From an uncultured Burkholderiales bacterium (GTDB lineage: Bacteria > Pseudomonadota > Gammaproteobacteria > Burkholderiales > Burkholderiaceae): a stretch of 64,000 nt of DNA. The notes under the pieces were generated by a model, which did not search any database, had not been told where the DNA came from, and saw only the letters and a program-made list of their open reading frames with translations. The stretch lies in NCBI GenBank assembly GCA_946480465.1, contig CAMLJY010000015.1, forward strand, positions 43,500 to 107,499, in the 5' to 3' direction. Shown piece by piece: positions 33,902-43,069 of this stretch; position 1 is the first letter of the stretch; each line of letters begins with the position of its first letter. The translations under genes were made by a program, and so were the position numbers.

Positions 33902-34881
33902 AGGTAAGCCACCCGGTAGCGCCAGGCGCCGACGAGGCGCCAGAACAAGGCGAGGTAGGGAATCGCGACCGAGGTGAGCAGCATCTCGGCCACGTGCGAA
34001 GGGTGCAGCGACGCGCCGCGCAGCCGCCGCGCCGCGAACAGGCCGATGCCGGCCGCCGCCGCCAGGCCGCAGGCGGCCGCGGCCCGCGGCGCATCGGCCG
34101 CCAGCGCCACCGGGGCCGCCAGCGTGGCCGCTGCAATAGCGACATAGAGCCACGGCGGCCGCCGGCGGATGCGCTCGCGGAACAGGCGCCGGTGCTTCTT
34201 GTACAGCAGCGCATCGAACTGCACGTTGGCCTGCTGGCCGAGCGACACGCCCCAGCGCACGCGGCGCACCGGGTGCACCACGCGCGCCGCCGGCGCCAGC
34301 ACCACCGCGCCCAGCGCCAGCAGCGAGAAATGCAGGTCCGAATCCTCGCGCCAGGCGCGGGTGAAGCGTTCGTCGAAACCGCCCACCTGCTGCAGCGCCG
34401 TGCGCCGCACGAAGGCATTGGCGGTGGCGAACTCGGCGCGCTCCAGGCCCTGCGTCATGCGCGCATGATCGGTCGGCCGCTCGCCCACCGGCACCACCAC
34501 CTGGCCGGCGGCGGCGACCACCGGCATGCCGTGGTCGGCGGCCAGCGCCTTCAGGCCCTCGGCCAGCCAGGCCGGCTCGGGCAGGGTGTCGTCGTCGGTG
34601 AAGGCGATCACCGGTGCCCGGCTGGCGCGCCAGCCGGCATTGCGCGCGCCGGCAGGCCCCTGCGTCAGGCCCGGCTGCAGGTAGCGCAGCAGCGGCCCGC
34701 GGGGCCCGGCACGGGCGGCCAACTCGGCCACCACGCTGCGCGTGGGCTCGCTGCGGCCGTCGTCGACGACGAGAACCTCGTAGCGCTCGGGCGCCAGCGT
34801 CTGCTTCAGCAGCGCCTCCAGGCAGCGGCGCAGCAGCTGCGGCCGCAGCTTGGTGGCGATGACCACCGAGACGTCCGTCAT
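33898..34881 (-). CDS. Glycosyltransferase family 2, membrane-associated
   Basis: A 327-residue inverting GT-A enzyme. VSVVIATKLRPQLLRRCLEA starts the nucleotide fold, FTDDDTLPEPAWL holds the DxD metal site and FTRAWREDSDLHFSLL the catalytic-base region. Two or three hydrophobic helices after 235 suggest membrane attachment. Start and stop codons overlap neighbours by four bases on both sides. It probably builds the glycan on a lipid carrier. Confidence 0.9.
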   Translation of the reverse strand: MTDVSVVIATKLRPQLLRRCLEALLKQTLAPERYEVLVVDDGRSEPTRSVVAELAARAGPRGPLLRYLQPGLTQGPAGARNAGWRASRAPVIAFTDDDTLPEPAWLAEGLKALAADHGMPVVAAAGQVVVPVGERPTDHARMTQGLERAEFATANAFVRRTALQQVGGFDERFTRAWREDSDLHFSLLALGAVVLAPAARVVHPVRRVRWGVSLGQQANVQFDALLYKKHRRLFRERIRRRPPWLYVAIAAATLAAPVALAADAPRAAAACGLAAAAGIGLFAARRLRGASLHPSHVAEMLLTSVAIPYLALFWRLVGAWRYRVAYL

Positions 34882-36653
34882 CGCGGTTTCTCCAGCAGCA
34901 GCCCGCCGATCAGCAGCGCATCGATCGGCGTGCCGTGGAAGGCTTCCAGCGCGTCCTTCGCGGTGCACACCACCGGCTCGCCGCGCACGTTGAACGAGGT
35001 GTTGATCAGCACCGGCACGCCGGTGCGCTGGCCGAAGGCCTTCAGCAGCGCGTGAAAGCGCGGGTTGGTGTCGCGCGAGACCGTCTGCACCCGGGCACTG
35101 AGGTCGGTGTGGCAGGCGGCGGGAATGCGCCTGGCCTGCGGCGGCAGCACGTCGAACACGAACAACATGAAGGGTGAGCGGCCACCGTTGGCGCCGGCCG
35201 GCGCAAACCAGTCGGCAAGATCTTCCTCCGGCACCGCGGGGGCCACCGGGCGGAAATCCTCGCGGTCCTTCAGCTCGTTGATGCGGGCCTGCATGTCGGC
35301 GCGGATCGGCGAGGCCAGGATCGAGCGTGCGCCGAGCGCGCGCGGGCCGAATTCCATGCGGCCCTGGTGCCAGGCGAGCACCCGGCCTTCGGCCAGCAGG
35401 TCGGCGGCGCGGGCGACGGGGTCGGCCGGCTTCTCGTAGCGCTGGCCGGCCCAGCGCAGGAAGGCCTCGATCTCGGCATCGTCCTGCTGCGGGCCCAGGT
35501 AGGCATGGTCCATGCGCCACCGGCGCTCGGCGAGCCGTCCGGCCCCGTCGCCGCGCTGCCGCGCGTCGACCCACAGCGCCGCGCCCAGCGCGGTGCCGGC
35601 ATCCCCCGCGGCGGGCTGCACCCAGACCGCATCGAACAGGCCGGCATCGCGCAGCTTCGCGTTCATCACGCAGTTCAGCGCCACGCCGCCGGCCAGGGCC
35701 AGGCAGCGTTCGCCGCTGGCATCGCGCAGCCAGCGCGCCAGCTGCAGCACGGTGGTCTCCAGCACCCGCTGCAGCGAGGCGGCCAGGTCCAGGTGCCCGG
35801 GGGCCAGCGGCGCGCCGCGCGCCCGCGGCGGACCGGCCAGCGCCACCAGGTCGATCGGCGCGATGCGGTAGTCGCCGTTCGGGCCGACCCGCACCTGCTC
35901 GAGCATGCGGGCCGCGAAGCGCGGGTGGCCCATCGCCGCCAGCGCCATCACCTTGTACTCGTCACTGGAATGCAGGAAGCCCAGGTGCGTGGTCACGCGC
36001 TCGTACAGCAGGCCCAGTGAATGCGGCACGCAGACCTCGCCCAGGGCCCGGTATTCACCCCCGGCATGCACGCCGTAGGTGGTGCTGGCCTGCTCGCCGC
36101 GGCCGTCCAGCGTCAGCACCGCACAACGCTCGAAAGGCGCGGCCAGGAAGGCACTGGCCTGGTGCGCCAGGTGATGGTCGACGAAGTGGAAGCGGAAGGG
36201 CCCGTCCGGCCGCACGCCGGCGAAGCGCGCCTTCAGGTGGTGCGGCGCGCCGTCAGCCAGCTGGCGCGGCGCGTTCAGCACGTAGGCGGCGAACAGCGGG
36301 TCCCAGGGGTTTTCCCAACGCGCATCGGGCGCGGCCGAGGGCTCGAGCGGCAGCGTGATGCTGCCGCCCTCTTCGCGTCCGGCCAGGAAGCGCTTCGGGT
36401 CGAAGCTGTAGGCCACGTGGTCCACGTCGGCCAGCTGCAGGCCGGCTTCGCGCAGGCAGTAGTCGATGGCGTGGTAGGGCAGCTCCCAGGCGCTGAACGG
36501 CAGCGGCCGCTTGGCGTGCTTGATGCGGTTGAAGCGCTCCTCCTCGGCCGCCGCGACCACCTCGCCGTCGATGACGAGGGCGGCCGAGGAATCGTGGAAG
36601 GCGGCGTTGAGGCCCAGCGTGGCGAGGGCGGACCGCCCGCTGCCGCGCCTCAC
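34878..36653 (-). CDS. Carbamoyltransferase (NodU/TobZ family)
   Basis: A 591-residue enzyme transferring carbamoyl from carbamoyl phosphate to a sugar hydroxyl through a carbamoyl-adenylate. The N-terminal Kae1-like half has LGLNAAFHDSSAALVIDGE and VDHHLAHQASAFLAAPF (metal-binding His pair); LALAGGVALNCVMNAKL follows; the C-terminal YrdC-like half has MEFGPRALGARSILASP and LINTSFNVRGEPVVC. GTG start, overlapping the upstream stop. Such enzymes are known for Nod factors and aminoglycosides; here the context points to a carbamoylated surface glycan. Confidence 0.93.
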   Translation of the reverse strand: MRRGSGRSALATLGLNAAFHDSSAALVIDGEVVAAAEEERFNRIKHAKRPLPFSAWELPYHAIDYCLREAGLQLADVDHVAYSFDPKRFLAGREEGGSITLPLEPSAAPDARWENPWDPLFAAYVLNAPRQLADGAPHHLKARFAGVRPDGPFRFHFVDHHLAHQASAFLAAPFERCAVLTLDGRGEQASTTYGVHAGGEYRALGEVCVPHSLGLLYERVTTHLGFLHSSDEYKVMALAAMGHPRFAARMLEQVRVGPNGDYRIAPIDLVALAGPPRARGAPLAPGHLDLAASLQRVLETTVLQLARWLRDASGERCLALAGGVALNCVMNAKLRDAGLFDAVWVQPAAGDAGTALGAALWVDARQRGDGAGRLAERRWRMDHAYLGPQQDDAEIEAFLRWAGQRYEKPADPVARAADLLAEGRVLAWHQGRMEFGPRALGARSILASPIRADMQARINELKDREDFRPVAPAVPEEDLADWFAPAGANGGRSPFMLFVFDVLPPQARRIPAACHTDLSARVQTVSRDTNPRFHALLKAFGQRTGVPVLINTSFNVRGEPVVCTAKDALEAFHGTPIDALLIGGLLLEKPR

Positions 36654-38056
36654 GACACCAGCCGCGCCGTGGCGAGCGGCGCCCCGATCGACGAGGCCAT
36701 CGAGGTCGCGATCGATGCCGCCACCGGCGACACGGCCGGCGGGGCCACCGGCACCGCCGCGGGCAGCCGGGCCGGCACGGGCAGTCCGCCTTGCAGGCGC
36801 CGCTGCGGCCGCGCCGCCGGCGCCAGCGTGCGGTACACCGCCAGCAGCTCGGCCGCGACCCGGTCCCAGGTGAAGAGCGTGCGCACCCGCTGCACCCCGC
36901 CGCGCCCCAGCGACCGCGCAATCTGCGGATGCGCCTGCAAACGCAGCAGCTGAGCGGCCAGGGCCTCGGGATCACGCGGGGGCACCAGACAGCCGCTGAT
37001 CCCCGGCGCCACCGTGTGGCGGATGCCGCCGACGGCGCTGCCGATCACCGGCGTGCCGCAGGCCATGGCTTCCAGCGGGGTGATGCCGAAGGGCTCGTAC
37101 CAGGGCGTGGTGACGAAGACGTCGGCGCCGACGTAGTAGCGCGGCAGCTGCGGCCGGGCGCGCTGGCCGGTGAAGCTGACGCGGTCGGCCACGCCCGCCT
37201 GCTGCGCGATGGCGCGCAGCCGCGCGATCTCGGGCGTGGCACGCTCGTCGGGCTCGGCGCTGTCGCCACCGACGACGACCAGGCGCGCGCGCAGCGTGCG
37301 CGGCAGCCGGGCCAGCGCGAGGATGGCGTTGTCGATGCCCTTGCGCGGCACCAGCCGGCCCAGCTGCAGGATGATGAATTCATGGTCCGCCCAGCCCAGC
37401 GCCCGCCGGGCCGCGGCCTTGTCGCCGGGCGCGAAGAGCTGCGTGTCGACGCCGCAGGGCACGGTGCTGATGCGCGACGGCCGGGCGCCGTACAGGCGCA
37501 TCAGGTCGGCGCGGTCCTGCGGGCATTCGGCGATCAGCGCATCGGCCTGCTGCACCAGCGTGCGCTCGATGTCGATGCGCTCGGGCGGGAAGGCGTCGGC
37601 GCTGCCCTGGTGCTCGCGCCGCACCAGGCCCAGCGCATGGAAGGTGACGGCCAGCGGCAGGTTGAAGGCCCGCGACAGGCGCATGCCGACCAGGCCGGAC
37701 ATGAAGAAGTTGGCGTGCAGCAGGTCGCAGCCCTGCCGCGGATCGTCAGCGGCCAGCAGGCGCGTCGCGCGGCGCGCGAACTCCGGCATGTGCTCCAGCA
37801 GCTGTTCCTTCGGCACGAAGGCCGGCGGGCCGGCCTCCACGTGCAGCACGCGGACGCCGGGCTGCAGCTCGACCACCGGCGGCAGCTCGGGTGAATCACG
37901 CCGCGTCAGCACGTCGACGGCGTGGCCGCGCCGGCCCAGCGCGCGCGCGACCTGGTCGACGTAGGTGTTCTGTCCGCCCGCATCGACGCCGCCCAGCGTC
38001 GCGAGGGGCGAGGCGTGCTCGCTGATCAGCGCGATGCGCAGGGAATCGGGGGACAT
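36650..38056 (-). CDS. Glycosyltransferase family 4 (first gene of the glycan operon)
   Basis: A 468-residue retaining GT-B enzyme. RIALISEHASPLATLGGVDA followed by GGQNTYV is the glycine-rich start seen in sucrose-phosphate-synthase-like and MshA-like GT4 enzymes; the donor site is YEPFGITPLEAMACGTPVIG with both Glu of the E-x7-E motif. After about 400 comes an Ala/Pro-rich tail of no clear function. A sigma-54 site identical to the DUF883 one drives the operon. The stop overlaps the next GTG. Confidence 0.92.
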   Translation of the reverse strand: MSPDSLRIALISEHASPLATLGGVDAGGQNTYVDQVARALGRRGHAVDVLTRRDSPELPPVVELQPGVRVLHVEAGPPAFVPKEQLLEHMPEFARRATRLLAADDPRQGCDLLHANFFMSGLVGMRLSRAFNLPLAVTFHALGLVRREHQGSADAFPPERIDIERTLVQQADALIAECPQDRADLMRLYGARPSRISTVPCGVDTQLFAPGDKAAARRALGWADHEFIILQLGRLVPRKGIDNAILALARLPRTLRARLVVVGGDSAEPDERATPEIARLRAIAQQAGVADRVSFTGQRARPQLPRYYVGADVFVTTPWYEPFGITPLEAMACGTPVIGSAVGGIRHTVAPGISGCLVPPRDPEALAAQLLRLQAHPQIARSLGRGGVQRVRTLFTWDRVAAELLAVYRTLAPAARPQRRLQGGLPVPARLPAAVPVAPPAVSPVAASIATSMASSIGAPLATARLVS

Positions 38057-38887
38057 GCGGAAAGCCTCGGTGGGGTGGTGGGAAGCCCCGGAAGGCAAAC
38101 GGCGTGCCGCTGGATTGGATCGAATCGGATCGGTTCTCCTCCGGCTCTCCTCCCGCTTCCCCCTCCTCCCGCTTCGACAGGCCCGGCCGCCGGAGCCGGC
38201 GGGCGCTGGCCGCGGCCTTGTCAGATTTGCCGCGGGCGGCACGGCGTGCGGTTTGGCTTACCGGGGGCGCCGGCGCGCGCCGGCCGCCAAGGGGGCGCGT
38301 GGCCCCGGGCTCCCGGGCATGGGGATTGCCCGTGGTGGTCGTGCCGATTTCCCGCTTCCCCGGCCACCCCGTCTGACGATTCGCCCGCCGACGCCGCACG
38401 ACAGCCTAGCCCGGTCGATTGCGGAATTTCTGCGGGCACCATGTTTCGGATGATGTTTGCGCGTGGCGGGCAAGCGGCGAAGTCGGCACCCCACGCCCGG
38501 GCCGCTGCACGCGCTTTCACCCCTTCGAGCGCTTGAAGGAGCCTCTCCTGTATGCTGGCCTGCCTGGAGCGCTGTGTGACACCTCCAGGATCGTCAACCG
38601 CTTGAAGCGGCACCGGTAGCAGCGTTGCTCGTGTCTGGACAAGTCGAACTGGAGCAACGCCATCACTCCCACACCATCTTCTTCCCCGCACCGGTCTCGG
38701 CCTGCGGGCACCGGCCCGTTCTGCCGCCACGAACGGGCCGAGCTGCATCGCCAGGGCGCGAAGGCCGCGGCCCGCGGCGATGCGGAAACCTCGAACCCGC
38801 TGCTGCGGCGCTGCAACCTGCCTTCGCTCACCGGCGAGCTTCCCGCGCAGTGGACTGCCCGCTGCGCCGCATGGAAGCGCGGATTCG
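38057..38887. other. 830-nt intergenic region, no gene seen
   Basis: Divergent spacer between the glycan operon and a protease gene. Apart from the sigma-54 site at 38095 I see no supported gene, RNA or repeat. Frames in it have irregular composition and no ribosome sites. Confidence 0.5.
38095..38108 (-). promoter_or_regulatory. Sigma-54 promoter for the glycan operon
   Basis: GGCACGCCGTTTGC matches GGCAY-N5-TTGC. Predicted leader 27 nt. Confidence 0.75.
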
Positions 38888-39703
38888 ATGCCCAAGCCCA
38901 TCCGCGCCGCTGAGGCCCGAACCACGTACATCCGCCCGCCCAACGGCGGCTCGCCGGGGCTGCGCTTCGGCGTCGTCCGGCTGACGACGCTGGATGCCGC
39001 GGGGCGGTCCCTCACGTCGGCCAGCGGCTTCTTCTTCGAGCGAGCGGAGCGCCTCTACATCGTCACCAGCCGCCACGTGGTCTTCGACGGCAGCATCGGC
39101 CATGCGCCCAGCAGCATCGAGGTCCCCGTGCACACCGACCGGCACGACATGACCCGGCACCTCACGCTGCGCGTGCCGCTCTACGAAGCCGGCCGCGCCA
39201 CCTGGCGCCAGGCGGAGGACAGCGGGGGCGACATCGACGTGGCGGTGATCCCGCTGCCGGCGGAGCCTGCGGGCGAGCCGTTCTACGCCAGCCCCTTCAC
39301 GGCCTCGCAGATCCCGGCGATGGGCGATGCGCCGGGCATCGGCGAGTCCCTGCTGATCCCCGGATTTCCGCTGGGTTTCTTCGACACGGTGTACCAGCTG
39401 CCGGTGGCGCGCCATGCCATCGTGGCCTCGGAATACGGCGTCCGTTTCCAGGGCAAGGGCTACTTCCTCACCGACAGCCGCACGCACAGCGGCAGCAGCG
39501 GGGCCCCGGTGCTGCAGCGGGTGCAGGAGCTGTCGGGACAGGCCGGCTGGCGGCTGGTGGGCGTGCACTCCAGCCGCATTGACATGGCCACGCGCAATCC
39601 CGCCGTGGACGAATCCCTGGGACTCAATTGCGCCTGGTATCCGGACGTGCTGCTGGCGCTGACCCAGGCCGCGGCTCCGCCGGCGGCGGCGGCCATTCGC
39701 TAA
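38888..39703 (+). CDS. Trypsin-like serine protease domain protein
   Basis: A 271-residue protein with the chymotrypsin-fold triad: His in YIVTSRHVVFDG, Asp in GGDIDVAVIPL and Ser in THSGSSGAPVLQ. No signal peptide or membrane helix is evident, so it may act in the cytoplasm, like stress-associated trypsin-like domains, or leave the cell another way. There is no PDZ domain. The ATG was set by the start of the conserved region; the ribosome site is weak. No sigma-54 site precedes it. Confidence 0.83.
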   Translation: MPKPIRAAEARTTYIRPPNGGSPGLRFGVVRLTTLDAAGRSLTSASGFFFERAERLYIVTSRHVVFDGSIGHAPSSIEVPVHTDRHDMTRHLTLRVPLYEAGRATWRQAEDSGGDIDVAVIPLPAEPAGEPFYASPFTASQIPAMGDAPGIGESLLIPGFPLGFFDTVYQLPVARHAIVASEYGVRFQGKGYFLTDSRTHSGSSGAPVLQRVQELSGQAGWRLVGVHSSRIDMATRNPAVDESLGLNCAWYPDVLLALTQAAAPPAAAAIR

Positions 39704-39820
39704 CTCATTATCGACGCGTCCCTGGCGCAACCAGGATCCGGCCATGACGGGCATGAAGCGGCCCGCGTGCTCGGCGGCGGCACCCTGCTCCCAAGCATCA
39801 CACCTTGAAAGGGGTGCTTC

Positions 39821-40339
39821 TCAGGCCACCGGCCGCGCGGCGGCGGCAGGCTGCTCGTCCTGCACCAGGCGGTCGCCGCCTCCCTGCTGCACCGGCTCCA
39901 GCGGCTGCGGCGTCTCGTCCACCCCCACCCGGTGCTCGTACACCATCTTCCCGCCCAGCCAGCCGGAGATGCCGATCCCGAGCACCCCGATCAGCGACAG
40001 CGCCAGCGGCGCCAGGCTCTGGTTGCCGTCCCAGCGCAGGCGCAGGTTCACGAGGTAGAGCACGACCACGAGCAGGTTGAGCGTCATGTGCACCATCGCC
40101 ACCCGCTTGGGCGCATGGCGCAGCGACAGTGCATCGATCAGCCCCGGCACCGCCGCCACCAGCGCGCCGATGACGCCGCCGGCCATCGTCACGAAAGCCA
40201 CGGTGGGCAGCCAGGCCGGCGGGTTCGGCGCGAGCAGCGCCCACAGGTCGCAGGCGAGCGAGCCGATCCACAGCCCGATCGGGATCGGCACCAGCATCGG
40301 GTGCAGCGGATGACGGGCAACGCTGGCAGGGGTGTGCAT
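39821..40339 (-). CDS. DUF2231 membrane protein
   Basis: A 172-residue inner-membrane protein with four predicted helices. It begins with the family signature HPLHPMLVPIPIGLWIGSLA; a later helix carries MVHMTLNLLVVVLYLVNLRL. DUF2231 proteins are of unknown function, sometimes haem- or redox-linked. AGGAG precedes the ATG. Its sigma-54 site lies inside the 3' end of the upstream gene, so it has independent control. Confidence 0.87.
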   Translation of the reverse strand: MHTPASVARHPLHPMLVPIPIGLWIGSLACDLWALLAPNPPAWLPTVAFVTMAGGVIGALVAAVPGLIDALSLRHAPKRVAMVHMTLNLLVVVLYLVNLRLRWDGNQSLAPLALSLIGVLGIGISGWLGGKMVYEHRVGVDETPQPLEPVQQGGGDRLVQDEQPAAAARPVA

Positions 40340-40354
40340 GTGATTCTCCTAACG

Positions 40355-41803
40355 TCAAACAGGCGTGTCCACGCGATGCTCGCCGAGTGGCAATCCATAT
40401 GCCCCGCGCAGCTCGGGGCCGGCGCCGGGGCGGCCGAACAGGTCGTCGGCGCGGCGCCAGTCCGTGGCCGGGCCGGCACGGTCGGCCTCGCCCATGCCGC
40501 CCAGCGGCCACGGCGGCGATGCCAGGTCGCGGTCGTGCAGGTACAGGACCAGCAGCAGCGCCAGCATCGGCAGGTTCTTCAGCAGCGGCCCGAAGGGGTG
40601 CAGCCAGAACTCCGGCAGGTGCACCGCGATGACCGCCATGTACAGCCCCATCAGCAGCGCCTGCGCCGCCCACAGCCCGCAGCGCCAGCGCGCGCGCAGC
40701 GGCGGCCACAGCGTCAGCACGCCCAGCAGCAGATCCAGCAGGGCCGCGCCGTTGAGCATCAGCGGCTGGAACGCCGGCGCGATGCCGGCCCGGCCCAGCA
40801 GCTCGTAGCTGGCCTCGCGCGGGTAGATGCCCAGCGACAGCAGGCCCGTGACGATCCACACCAGGCCGAGCGCGATGCGCAGCAGCGGCAGCAGCCAGCC
40901 CATGCGGGCCTGCGCGCGCAGCGCGGCCAGCGGCTCGCCCAGCAGGAAGTCGCACGCCTCGCGCGGCGCATGGCCGAGCAGCAGCACGATCGCGGTGGAC
41001 GGCCCGGTGCTGCCCTGGCGCAGCATGGTCAGCGCCGCGCGGTCCAGCAGCCCGCCGCGGCGCTCGCCGATGCGCGCGGCCAGGTCCACCAGCGGCGCCG
41101 GCACCGCCAGCGAGCGCGCGGGCGGCAGGCCGATCGCGAAACGCAGCTGCTGCAGGTAGTCGTGCAGCGTGATCGCCTCCGGCCCCACCAGCGGCACGCT
41201 GCGGCCGCCGGCGGGGGTGGTCGGCGGCGCCTCGACGAGGCGGCAGATCGCCTCGGCCACGTCGTCCACGTGCACCGGCTGCACCTTCTGATGGCCGCCG
41301 TCGGGCAGCAGCAGCAGCGGCGTCGCGGCCAGCGTCAGCAGCCGCGCGGCGCTCTCGCCGTCGGCGCCGAACACGAGCGAGGGCTGCACCACCACGCCAT
41401 CGATCGGCAGCGCGCGCAGGTAGGCATCGGCCGCGTGCTTGCTGCGCTGGTACGCGGTGACGCGTTGCTCCACGCCCAGCGCCGACAGCTGCACCACGCG
41501 CTGCACGCCGGCCTCGACGCAGGCGCTGAAGAGCGCGCGCGGCGCCTCGTCGTGCAGCGCGGCGAAGCGCTGGTCGGCCGACTCGCGGAAGATGCCGACC
41601 GCGTTGACGACGACGTCCACGCCCTCCAGCAGCGGCCGCCACTGCGCCGGCTGCAGCGCGTGGCGGAAATCGATCGCCATCCAGCCGATGGCCTGCGGCG
41701 GCGGCCGCCGCCCGGCGCACCAGACCTCGTGCCCGCGCAACTGCAGCGCGGCGAGGATGCGGCTGCCGATGAAGCCGGTGGCCCCGGTGAGGAGGATTCG
41801 CAT
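40355..41803 (-). CDS. NAD(P)-binding epimerase-like protein fused to a DoxX-like membrane domain
   Basis: A 482-residue fusion. Residues 1-290 form an atypical short-chain dehydrogenase: MRILLTGATGFIGSRILAAL with the TGxxGxxG nucleotide motif, and a YxxxK-like stretch YQRSKHAA. After about 310 four hydrophobic helices form a DoxX/DoxD-like membrane domain (IALGLVWIVTGLLSLGIYPR). The fusion occurs in several proteobacteria; substrate is unknown, with quinone or lipid redox chemistry possible. The ATG matches the conserved start. A sigma-54-like site predicts a transcript starting at this ATG. Confidence 0.87.
   Translation of the reverse strand: MRILLTGATGFIGSRILAALQLRGHEVWCAGRRPPPQAIGWMAIDFRHALQPAQWRPLLEGVDVVVNAVGIFRESADQRFAALHDEAPRALFSACVEAGVQRVVQLSALGVEQRVTAYQRSKHAADAYLRALPIDGVVVQPSLVFGADGESAARLLTLAATPLLLLPDGGHQKVQPVHVDDVAEAICRLVEAPPTTPAGGRSVPLVGPEAITLHDYLQQLRFAIGLPPARSLAVPAPLVDLAARIGERRGGLLDRAALTMLRQGSTGPSTAIVLLLGHAPREACDFLLGEPLAALRAQARMGWLLPLLRIALGLVWIVTGLLSLGIYPREASYELLGRAGIAPAFQPLMLNGAALLDLLLGVLTLWPPLRARWRCGLWAAQALLMGLYMAVIAVHLPEFWLHPFGPLLKNLPMLALLLVLYLHDRDLASPPWPLGGMGEADRAGPATDWRRADDLFGRPGAGPELRGAYGLPLGEHRVDTPV
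40390..40403 (-). promoter_or_regulatory. Sigma-54 promoter for the DUF2231 gene, inside the upstream coding region
   Basis: GGCATATGGATTGC matches GGCAY-N5-TTGC. Predicted leader 39 nt. Confidence 0.65.
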
Positions 41804-41814
41804 GGCAGAGCGCA

Positions 41815-41828
41815 GCAATCAGCGCGCC
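41815..41828 (-). promoter_or_regulatory. Weak sigma-54-like site at the SDR-DoxX start
   Basis: GGCGCGCTGATTGC followed by T keeps GG-N10-GC and TTGC. The predicted transcript start coincides with the ATG, so it would be leaderless or the site is fortuitous. Confidence 0.3.
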
Positions 41829-41829
41829 C

Positions 41830-42369
41830 TCAGCGCCGCAGCCGGTGCGCCAGCAGCAGGCCGGCCGCAAAGCCGGCGTAGGTCAGCACCACCGCCGGCC
41901 GCGACAGGCGGTGCTGGAAGCCGGGGCTCAGGCGGTCGGGCACCAGTTTGAAGTCCACCACCGCGGCCACGGTGGTGACGGCCGCGGCATCGGCCAGCGC
42001 GGCGGCGGTGCTGGTGCGGCCGCGGCGTTCGCGCCGCTCGCGCAGCAGGTCGAACAGGCCGGCCCACAGCATCGACGACATGCCATGCACCAGCGCACCG
42101 ATGGCGGTGTGTCGCCAGCTCGTCTCGTCGTGCCGCAGCGCCGCGCGGCCATGCACCCATTGGCTGGGCGCATTGATCGGCGCGGCGGCGCTGCCAGTCT
42201 CGGCGCGGCCGCGCCAGGCCAGCACCAGGCCGGACAGCAGCGCCGCCGCCAGCCCGCCGGCCAGCAGCCGGTCGGCCCGCAGCAGCGGGTCGCGCACGGT
42301 GGGCGTGATCGCCGGGCCGGCGCGGCGGCGCGGCGCCGGGCGCCAGCGGGCAGCACGTTGCATCAACAT
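41830..42369 (-). CDS. Predicted membrane protein of unknown function
   Basis: A 179-residue protein. A basic head is followed by a hydrophobic helix (LAGGLAAALLSGLVLAW), and further helices lie near 93-110, 125-145 and 158-178. GAPINAPSQWVHG-like and GFQHRLSRPAVVLTYAGFAA segments suggest a conserved small membrane family, but I cannot name it. AAGGAGA precedes the ATG. It probably heads a transcript with the SDR-DoxX gene. Confidence 0.7.
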   Translation of the reverse strand: MLMQRAARWRPAPRRRAGPAITPTVRDPLLRADRLLAGGLAAALLSGLVLAWRGRAETGSAAAPINAPSQWVHGRAALRHDETSWRHTAIGALVHGMSSMLWAGLFDLLRERRERRGRTSTAAALADAAAVTTVAAVVDFKLVPDRLSPGFQHRLSRPAVVLTYAGFAAGLLLAHRLRR

Positions 42370-42396
42370 CGTCGGGTCTCCTTCAGGTCGGGTGGA

Positions 42397-42429
42397 ACGT
42401 CGGCGGGACGTCGGCGGGACGTCGGCGGG
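42397..42429. repeat. Three tandem copies of an 11-nt unit
   Basis: ACGTCGGCGGG repeated three times in the divergent spacer between the unknown membrane protein and the DUF2269 gene, next to a sigma-54 site. It could be slippage or repeated protein-binding sites. Confidence 0.7.
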
Positions 42430-42441
42430 ACGGGATGGCAC

Positions 42442-42455
42442 GGAATGCTTCTTGC
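42442..42455 (+). promoter_or_regulatory. Sigma-54-like promoter for the DUF2269 gene
   Basis: GGAATGCTTCTTGC keeps GG-N10-GC and TTGC; predicted leader 18 nt. Confidence 0.5.
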
Positions 42456-42484
42456 CCGGGAGCAAGCGGCAATCCCGCTCGCGC

Positions 42485-42949
42485 ATGGACTACCTGATCG
42501 TCAAGTGGCTGCACGTGCTGTCGGCGACGCTGCTGTTCGGCACCGGCGTGGGCACCGCCTGGTACATGCTGTTCGCCAGCCTCAGCCGCGATGCGCGTGC
42601 CGCCGCGGTGGTGATGCGCCATGGCGTGCGCGCCGACTGGCTGTTCACCGCCAGCACCGTGGTGCTGCAGCCGCTGACCGGCTGGTACCTGGTCGAACGC
42701 CTGCAGCTGCCGCTGTCCACGCCGTGGCTGGCGTGGTCGATCGGCCTCTTCGCGCTGGCGGTGGCCTGCTGGCTGCCGGTGGTGTGGCTGCAGCTGCGGC
42801 TGCGCGACCTGGCGGGGCAGGCGGCCCTGCACGACACACCACTGCCGCCGCGCTACTTCCGGCTGCTGGCGGTGTGGACCGCACTGGGCGTGCCCGCCGC
42901 GCTGGCGTTGCTGGCGGTGTTCTTCCTGATGGTGGCCAAGCCGGTTTGA
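42485..42949 (+). CDS. DUF2269 integral membrane protein
   Basis: A 154-residue inner-membrane protein with four helices. It starts YLIVKWLHVLSATLLFGTGV, the usual family opening with a conserved His, and VVLQPLTGWYLV follows. The DUF2269 group is uncharacterised; conserved His residues suggest haem or metal binding. Two GC-rich hairpins follow its stop. Confidence 0.85.
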   Translation: MDYLIVKWLHVLSATLLFGTGVGTAWYMLFASLSRDARAAAVVMRHGVRADWLFTASTVVLQPLTGWYLVERLQLPLSTPWLAWSIGLFALAVACWLPVVWLQLRLRDLAGQAALHDTPLPPRYFRLLAVWTALGVPAALALLAVFFLMVAKPV

Positions 42950-42976
42950 GAACGCCGCCCGCGCGCGCCGACGGCA

Positions 42977-43007
42977 GCGGCCCGCCGGCGCGGTGCCGGC
43001 GGGCCGC
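42977..43007. terminator. GC-rich hairpin between convergent genes
   Basis: 13-bp perfect stem (GCGGCCCGCCGGC with its complement), then a second hairpin near 43016-43049. No T run is present. It separates the DUF2269 gene from the convergent Gly/Tyr-rich gene. Confidence 0.5.
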
Positions 43008-43069
43008 GGCGTCCGGGGCGGTCCGGCACGCCGGCCGGACCGCGCCCCGTTGGACGCGCATATTTCGGG

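Noticed and set aside
38104..38376. Short plus-strand frame in the 830-nt spacer
   Set aside because: No ribosome site, irregular composition, and it overlaps the divergent promoter of the glycan operon.
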